From contig JALOSK010000139.1 in NCBI GenBank assembly GCA_025458465.1, forward strand, positions 1-5,726: 5,726 bases of DNA. Direction: 5' to 3'. This DNA comes from Sandarakinorhabdus sp. GTDB lineage: Bacteria > Pseudomonadota > Alphaproteobacteria > Sphingomonadales > Sphingomonadaceae. Shown in pieces: positions 1 to 5,726 of this stretch. The notes beneath the pieces were generated by a model. That model did not search any database, had not been told where the DNA came from, and worked only from the letters and a program-made list of their open reading frames with translations. Numbering within the stretch: position 1 is the first letter of the stretch; each line of letters begins with the position of its first letter. Made by a program: the position numbers and the translations under genes.

Positions 1-668
1 GCATTGCGTTCGCCCAGCTGCACCGGCAGCGAATTGACGCCCGATTGTGCGTCACCCTTCACCGCCTTGAAATCGTTCAGCACCATGATGCCGTGGGCGC
101 CCAGCGCATACATGCACAGCACCCAGATGATGCGGCTGTCGGGCACGCCGCCGGCCATCACGGCAGCGCCCGTGAACCAGCTGACGCCTTCATAGGCGGC
201 GGCGCACACCAGCGGGCCCATCCAGCCATCGGCCTTGAAGCGCAGCGGCGGGGCGGAATAGGCCCAGGCCATGGCAACACCCACGATGGTGGCGACACCA
301 ACCACCGGGCCGATGATGAAGCCGACCGCAAGACTGATGATCGAGCCGGCAATCGCGATATACAGCCCCCAGCGCCCCGGAATGCGGCCCGACGGGATCG
401 GCCGCTGCGGTTCGTTGATGGCGTCCACGTGGCGATCGAACCAGTCGTTGATGGCCTGGCTGTTGCCGCACACCAGCGGGCCGGCCAGCAGCATCCCGGC
501 CACCAGCAGGCCCCAGCGATCGGCCAGCGGCACGCCCGATGAAACGACGCCGCACATGAAGGCCCACATCGGCGGAAACCAGGTGACGGGCTTCAAGAGT
601 TCAAGCACGTCCCGTGGGCGCGGCATGGCGCGGGGAACGGCAGCAACCGGGGGGGGGACATGCTCCAT
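1..668 (-). CDS. bchG: Bacteriochlorophyll synthase BchG, C-terminus cut off by the window edge
   Basis: This is a UbiA-family membrane prenyltransferase that esterifies bacteriochlorophyllide a with geranylgeranyl or phytyl diphosphate, the final stage of bacteriochlorophyll a synthesis. It acts in the inner membrane. The frame was read by hand from the reverse complement and gives 222 codons without a stop; about 70-80 residues of a typical 300-residue protein are missing. Both Asp-rich diphosphate/Mg-binding motifs are visible. The first is NSQAINDWFDRHVD at residues 69-82 (Asp75, Asp78, Asp82), followed by the family signature AINEPQRPIPSGRIP. The second is NDFKAVKGD at 198-206. Hydrophobic segments lie at about 30-45, 52-72, 100-125 and 180-197. 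ATG at 668 is chosen because a stop codon lies just upstream (680-678) and a weak GGTGG precedes it. ATG at 626 (Met15) is the alternative start. The gene is divergent from bchF. The first codons contain a run of nine C residues. Identification is very secure. Confidence 0.96.
   Translation of the reverse strand, partial: MEHVPPPVAAVPRAMPRPRDVLELLKPVTWFPPMWAFMCGVVSSGVPLADRWGLLVAGMLLAGPLVCGNSQAINDWFDRHVDAINEPQRPIPSGRIPGRWGLYIAIAGSIISLAVGFIIGPVVGVATIVGVAMAWAYSAPPLRFKADGWMGPLVCAAAYEGVSWFTGAAVMAGGVPDSRIIWVLCMYALGAHGIMVLNDFKAVKGDAQSGVNSLPVQLGERN
649..657 (-). repeat. Nine-base homopolymer (C9 on the bchG coding strand) in codons 4-7
   Basis: The plus strand shows nine consecutive G residues, read as C9 in bchG codons Val4-Pro7. 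A tract of this length can slip in replication or be miscounted in sequencing. If the gene starts at 668, gain or loss of one base would put the start out of frame with the conserved protein. If it starts at Met15 (626), the tract is only leader sequence. The run itself is directly seen; any switching role is inference. Confidence 0.9.
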
Positions 669-741
669 GCGCCACCACTAGTCGGGCCGGCGCGCGCCCG
701 TCAACGCAGCCCCGGGGCGGGAGCAGCCGGCCGCTACCTTC

Positions 742-759
742 TGTCGCCGTCGCATGACA
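742..759. promoter_or_regulatory. PpsR/CrtJ-type operator (TGT-N12-ACA)
   Basis: The sequence TGTCGCCGTCGCATGACA fits the TGT-N12-ACA consensus of PpsR/CrtJ exactly, and its arms extend to CTGTC-N10-GACAG (741-760). PpsR/CrtJ is the aerobic and light-responsive repressor of bch, crt and puc genes in purple bacteria. The palindrome lies 73 bases upstream of the bchG start and about 100 upstream of bchF, so it could act on both. It is the only exact match I found in the intergenic region. A much weaker second candidate at 766-783 keeps only the ACA half and overlaps the TTGACA element. The match is seen directly; binding is inferred from family knowledge. Confidence 0.72.
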
Positions 760-777
760 GCCAGTTCACATGCTCGG

Positions 778-805
778 TTGACACTTGGGGGGCCGGTGAT
801 AGGGT
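778..805 (+). promoter_or_regulatory. Putative sigma70-type promoter for the bchFNBH operon
   Basis: A perfect -35 hexamer TTGACA (778-783) is followed after 16 bases by TAGGGT (800-805), which keeps the T1, A2 and T6 positions of the -10 consensus. It is oriented toward bchF and would give a leader of roughly 45-50 bases before the ATG at 861. The PpsR-type palindrome ends 18 bases before the -35 hexamer. The -10 is weak, as expected for a regulated GC-rich promoter. No comparably good promoter toward bchG was found: TTGACG at 704-699 on the minus strand has no credible -10 and sits too close to the start codon. Confidence 0.5.
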
Positions 806-860
806 TTTTTACCTACCACCAAAGGGGTCCTGGGGTTTGTCAGACGTGTCGTCCACCGTG

Positions 861-2707
<1,847 letters not shown>

Positions 2708-2710
2708 GCC

Positions 2711-4318
2711 ATGCAGCTGACCGTCTGGACCTATGAAGGCCCGCCCCACGTCGGGGCGATGCGCGTCGCCACTGGCATGAAGCAGCTGCATTATGTGCTG
2801 CATGCGCCGCAGGGTGACACCTATGCCGATCTGCTGTTCACCATGATCGAACGGCGGGATCATCGCCCGCCTGTCACCTACACCACCTTCCAGGCCCGCG
2901 ATCTGGGCAAGGACACGGCCGAGCTGTTCCAGAAGTCGGCGCGCGACGCCTATGAGCGGTTCAAGCCGCAGGCGATCATCGTGGGTGCCAGCTGCACCGC
3001 CGAACTGATCCAGGATGATCCGGCCGGCCTTGCCGAAACCATGGGCCTGCCGTGCCCGGTGATCCCGCTGGAGCTGCCCAGTTACAGCCGCAAGGAAAAC
3101 TGGGGCGCGTCCGAAACCTTCTACCAGATCGTGCGCAGCCTGGCCGACAAGGAGCGGCGGCCGCCGCCGGCGGTTGGCCCCGATGGCCCGCGCCGGCCGC
3201 TGGCCAACATCCTTGGCCCCACCGCGCTGGGCTTCCGGCACCGCGATGACGTGAACGAGATCAGCCAGCTGCTGGAAACGCTGGGCATTGCCGTGAATGT
3301 CGTGGCGCCGCTGAATGCCACCCCGGCCGATCTGGTGCGGCTGGGCGAGGCGGATTTCAACGTCTGCCTCTATCCGGAAATCGCCGCGCAGGCGTGTTCG
3401 TGGCTGGAGCGCACGTTCCGCCAGAAAACGGTGAAGACCGTGCCGATCGGCGTGAACGCCACGCGCGAGTTCGTGGCCGAGGTGTGCGCCGTGGCCGGCA
3501 TCGCGCCGCCGGCTGATCTCGATTGCGGCCGCATGGGCTGGTGGTCGCGCTCCATCGACTCCACCTATCTCACCGGCAAGCGCGTCTTCATTTTCGGCGA
3601 TGGCACCCATGCCGTTGCCGCCGCCCGCGTGGCGAGTGAGGAACTGGGCTTCAAGGTGGTTGGCCTTGGCTGTTACAACCGCGAATTCGCCCGCGAAGTG
3701 CGTGCCGCTGCCGAGAAATACGGCGTCGAGCCGCTGATCAGCGATGATTATCTCGCGGTGGAGGAAGCCATCGAGGCCGCCGCGCCGGAACTGGTGCTGG
3801 GCACCCAGATGGAACGCCACATCGCCAAGCGCCTGCGGCTGCCGTGCGCGGTGATTTCGGCGCCGGTGCATGTGCAGGATTTTCCGGCCCGCCACAGCCC
3901 GCAGATGGGCTTTGAAGGCGCCAACGTGCTGTTTGATACCTGGGTCCACCCGCTGGTGATGGGCCTGGAGGAACATCTGCTCACCATGTTCCGCGAGGAT
4001 TTCGAGTTTTCCGATGCCGCCGGCCCCAGCCATCTGGGCCATGCCTCTGCAGCGCACGCGCCGGCCGCCCCGCCCGCTGCTGCACCGGAGCCGGCTGCAA
4101 CCTCCGGCGTCGCCGTGGCCGAAGCGCCCCCTGCGACAATCGAGCGCGCCGCCGAACCGGGCGGCTGGACCGCCGAAGCCCTTGCGGAACTGGGCAAAAT
4201 CCCGTTCTTCGTGCGGGGCAAAGCCCGCCGCAACACGGAACGTTATGCTGCCGAGCATGGCGTGACCACCATCACCCGCGAGACCTTGTACGAGGCCAAA
4301 GCCCATTATGCGCGCTGA
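2711..4318 (+). CDS. bchB: Light-independent protochlorophyllide reductase subunit B (BchB)
   Basis: BchB is the 535-residue beta-type subunit that pairs with BchN to form the protochlorophyllide-reducing NB component. The N-terminus [20 protein letters not shown] is characteristic. Asp36 (APQGDTYAD), the unusual aspartate ligand of the NB-cluster, is present, as is Cys95 (GASCTAEL). Asp283 ([10 protein letters not shown]) and Met417 ([10 protein letters not shown]) appear to match the active-site Asp274 and Met408 recalled from R. capsulatus. Both are shifted by nine residues, which fits a short insertion in the Pro/Arg-rich stretch at about 149-163. After the catalytic domain an Ala/Pro-rich linker (about 438-482) leads to a C-terminal helical domain (about 486-535, [28 protein letters not shown]) of the PCP_red type. 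Length is within the family range. A three-base gap separates it from bchN, and its end overlaps bchH by 11 bases. Confidence 0.97.
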   Translation: MQLTVWTYEGPPHVGAMRVATGMKQLHYVLHAPQGDTYADLLFTMIERRDHRPPVTYTTFQARDLGKDTAELFQKSARDAYERFKPQAIIVGASCTAELIQDDPAGLAETMGLPCPVIPLELPSYSRKENWGASETFYQIVRSLADKERRPPPAVGPDGPRRPLANILGPTALGFRHRDDVNEISQLLETLGIAVNVVAPLNATPADLVRLGEADFNVCLYPEIAAQACSWLERTFRQKTVKTVPIGVNATREFVAEVCAVAGIAPPADLDCGRMGWWSRSIDSTYLTGKRVFIFGDGTHAVAAARVASEELGFKVVGLGCYNREFAREVRAAAEKYGVEPLISDDYLAVEEAIEAAAPELVLGTQMERHIAKRLRLPCAVISAPVHVQDFPARHSPQMGFEGANVLFDTWVHPLVMGLEEHLLTMFREDFEFSDAAGPSHLGHASAAHAPAAPPAAAPEPAATSGVAVAEAPPATIERAAEPGGWTAEALAELGKIPFFVRGKARRNTERYAAEHGVTTITRETLYEAKAHYAR

Positions 4319-5726
4319 TACCCCGCCATCCCGTCAGGACCGGCCGGACCATTGCCATGTCGTGATCGTCACGCTCGACAATCACCTGTCGGGCGCCATC
4401 GACCGGGCGCGCGTGCGCTTCCAGAAGATGGGCATGCCGGTTTCGATCGGCTTCCACGCCGCCGCCGATTGGGACAAGCCCGGCAAGCTGGAAGCGACGC
4501 GGGCTGACATTGCGCGCGCCGATATCGTTGTCGTCACCATGCTGTTCCTCGATGAACAGATCCGCATGATCAAGGACGCGCTGGTCGCGCGCCGTGAGGA
4601 ATGCGACGCGATGGTGTGCCTGATGAGCCAGTCCGATGTCGTGAAGATGACGCGGATGGGCGATTATCGCATGGACGTGCCGCCCAAGGGGCCGCTCGGC
4701 TGGCTGAAGAAGCTGCGCGGTTCGTCGAAGGATGGCGCCGCCAACAGCGGCGCGGCCCAGCTGGCGGTGCTGCGCCGCCTGCCCAAGCTGCTGAAGTTCG
4801 TGCCCGGCACCGCGCAGGATGTGCGCGCCTATTTCCTCACCCTGCAATATTGGCTGGCGGGCAGCGACGACAACGCCTTCCAGATGATATCGGCGCTGGT
4901 CGATCGCTATGCCGATGGGCCGCGCAAGGCCCTGCGCGGCAAGGCCAAGGTGGAAGCACCGCAGGAATATCCGGAAGTTGGCGTCTATCACCCCGATCTG
5001 CCGCAACGCATGTCGGAAAAGCTTTCCGATCTGCCGTGGAAGCGGGATGCCGTGGGCACGGTGGGCGTGCTGATGCTGCGCTCCTATGTGCTGGGCAAGG
5101 ACAGCAACCATTATGATGGCGTGATCCGCGCGCTCGAAGCCCGCGGCCTCAACGTCATCCCGGCGTTCGCTGGCGGGCTGGACCAGCGTCCGGCGATCGA
5201 GACGCTGATGATGAAGGACGGCAAGGCGACCGTCGATGCCGTCATCAACCTCACTGGTTTCAGCCTGGTGGGCGGCCCGGCCTATTCCGATGCCAAGGCG
5301 GCCGAGGAAATCCTGACGAAGCTGGATCGGCCCTATATCTCCGCCCATCCGGTGGAATTCCAGACGCTGCAGCAGTGGGGCGCCAACCGGCAGGGCCTGC
5401 TGCCGCTGGAAGCGACCATCATGATCGCCATTCCGGAACTGGATGGTGGCACGCAGCCGATGGTGTTCGGCGGACGCAGCGATGCCGGTGGCGAAGCCTG
5501 CACCGGCTGTTCGCGCCAGTGCAGCTGGCCGGCGTCCGATGGTGTGCGCGCCATGCAGTCCTGCCCGGAACGGGCCGAGGCTCTGGCTGACAAGATGCTG
5601 AAGCTGGTGCAGTTGCGCCGCGCCGAGAACAAGGATCGCAAGCTTGCGGTCGTGCTGTTCAACTTCCCGCCCAACGGCGGCGCGGCCGGCACGGCGCAGT
5701 TCCTGTCCGTCTTTGAATCGCTGCAC
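4308..5726 (+). CDS. bchH: Magnesium chelatase subunit H (BchH), C-terminus cut off by the window edge
   Basis: BchH is the large porphyrin-binding subunit of magnesium chelatase. With the BchI/BchD AAA+ complex it inserts Mg2+ into protoporphyrin IX using ATP, the first committed step toward bacteriochlorophyll. The frame is open for 473 codons to the last base; full family length is about 1,200 residues, so roughly 40% is here. The N-terminal DUF3479-type domain starts at [18 protein letters not shown] (about 17-34), and the CobN/Mg-chelatase domain begins near 180-225 (VGVYHPDLP at 226-232). Further family stretches are [35 protein letters not shown] and [25 protein letters not shown]. Four cysteines (398, 401, 405, 419) form C-x2-C-x3-C-x13-C. 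The ATG at 4308 lies inside bchB; the only Shine-Dalgarno-like sequence is GAGG at 4292-4295, 12 bases away, so coupling to bchB translation is likely. Confidence 0.96.
   Translation, partial: MRADTPPSRQDRPDHCHVVIVTLDNHLSGAIDRARVRFQKMGMPVSIGFHAAADWDKPGKLEATRADIARADIVVVTMLFLDEQIRMIKDALVARREECDAMVCLMSQSDVVKMTRMGDYRMDVPPKGPLGWLKKLRGSSKDGAANSGAAQLAVLRRLPKLLKFVPGTAQDVRAYFLTLQYWLAGSDDNAFQMISALVDRYADGPRKALRGKAKVEAPQEYPEVGVYHPDLPQRMSEKLSDLPWKRDAVGTVGVLMLRSYVLGKDSNHYDGVIRALEARGLNVIPAFAGGLDQRPAIETLMMKDGKATVDAVINLTGFSLVGGPAYSDAKAAEEILTKLDRPYISAHPVEFQTLQQWGANRQGLLPLEATIMIAIPELDGGTQPMVFGGRSDAGGEACTGCSRQCSWPASDGVRAMQSCPERAEALADKMLKLVQLRRAENKDRKLAVVLFNFPPNGGAAGTAQFLSVFESLH

Noticed and set aside
45..542. 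A 165-codon plus-strand open frame at the left end
   Set aside because: It is antisense to bchG, whose two Asp-rich motifs define the real frame. The translation is His/Arg/Gly-rich with no recognisable domain.
699..704. TTGACG on the minus strand as a -35 element for bchG
   Set aside because: No acceptable -10 follows at 16-18 bases, and any such -10 would sit almost on the bchG start codon.
800..815. Small inverted repeat TAGG...CCTA around a T-run as a possible terminator or attenuator
   Set aside because: The arms are only four bases with an eight-base T-rich loop, too weak for a stable hairpin; the region is better explained by a promoter -10.
660..860. Extension of bchF upstream to an ATG at 660
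   Set aside because: It would add 67 residues of non-conserved sequence, run through the PpsR-type palindrome and promoter-like elements, and overlap the start of bchG. BchF homologues begin shortly before LYTPE.
4272..5726. A 484-codon open frame on the minus strand at the right end
   Set aside because: It is antisense to bchH, which has clear family motifs throughout. Its composition is typical of a shadow frame.

Overview
This window is part of a photosynthesis gene cluster for bacteriochlorophyll a biosynthesis. It comes from a GC-rich purple or aerobic anoxygenic phototrophic proteobacterium, most likely an alphaproteobacterium. The protein sequences and the gene order bchF-bchN-bchB-bchH are typical of that group. 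A sphingomonad-type host is plausible, but the sequence here does not prove it.

Layout. The left end (1-668, minus strand) holds the first 222 codons of bchG, bacteriochlorophyll synthase; its C-terminus lies outside the window. A divergent intergenic region (669-860) carries one exact PpsR/CrtJ-type palindrome (TGT-N12-ACA, 742-759) and, facing right, a TTGACA-N16-TAGGGT promoter-like pair (778-805). A tightly packed plus-strand operon then runs to the right end: bchF (861-1430), bchN (1427-2707), bchB (2711-4318) and the first 473 codons of bchH (4308 to the end of the window). The gene junctions are a 4-base overlap, a 3-base gap and an 11-base overlap, so co-transcription and translational coupling are likely.

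How the genes work together. BchH is the porphyrin-binding subunit of magnesium chelatase, which commits protoporphyrin IX to the Mg branch. BchN and BchB form the catalytic component of the light-independent protochlorophyllide reductase; its reductase partner BchL is not in the window and is usually encoded just after bchH. BchF hydrates the 3-vinyl group on the way to bacteriochlorophyllide a. BchG attaches the isoprenoid tail at the end of the pathway. The window therefore spans the first committed step, two middle steps and the last stage. The shared control region suggests joint oxygen/light repression.

I see no undescribed system. The points worth a second look are the PpsR-type operator between bchG and bchF, a run of nine C residues in the first codons of bchG, a four-cysteine motif in BchH that may hold an iron-sulfur cluster, a short insertion and an Ala/Pro-rich linker in BchB, and the direct divergent pairing of bchG with bchF. 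No RNA genes, mobile elements, CRISPR arrays or terminators were found.
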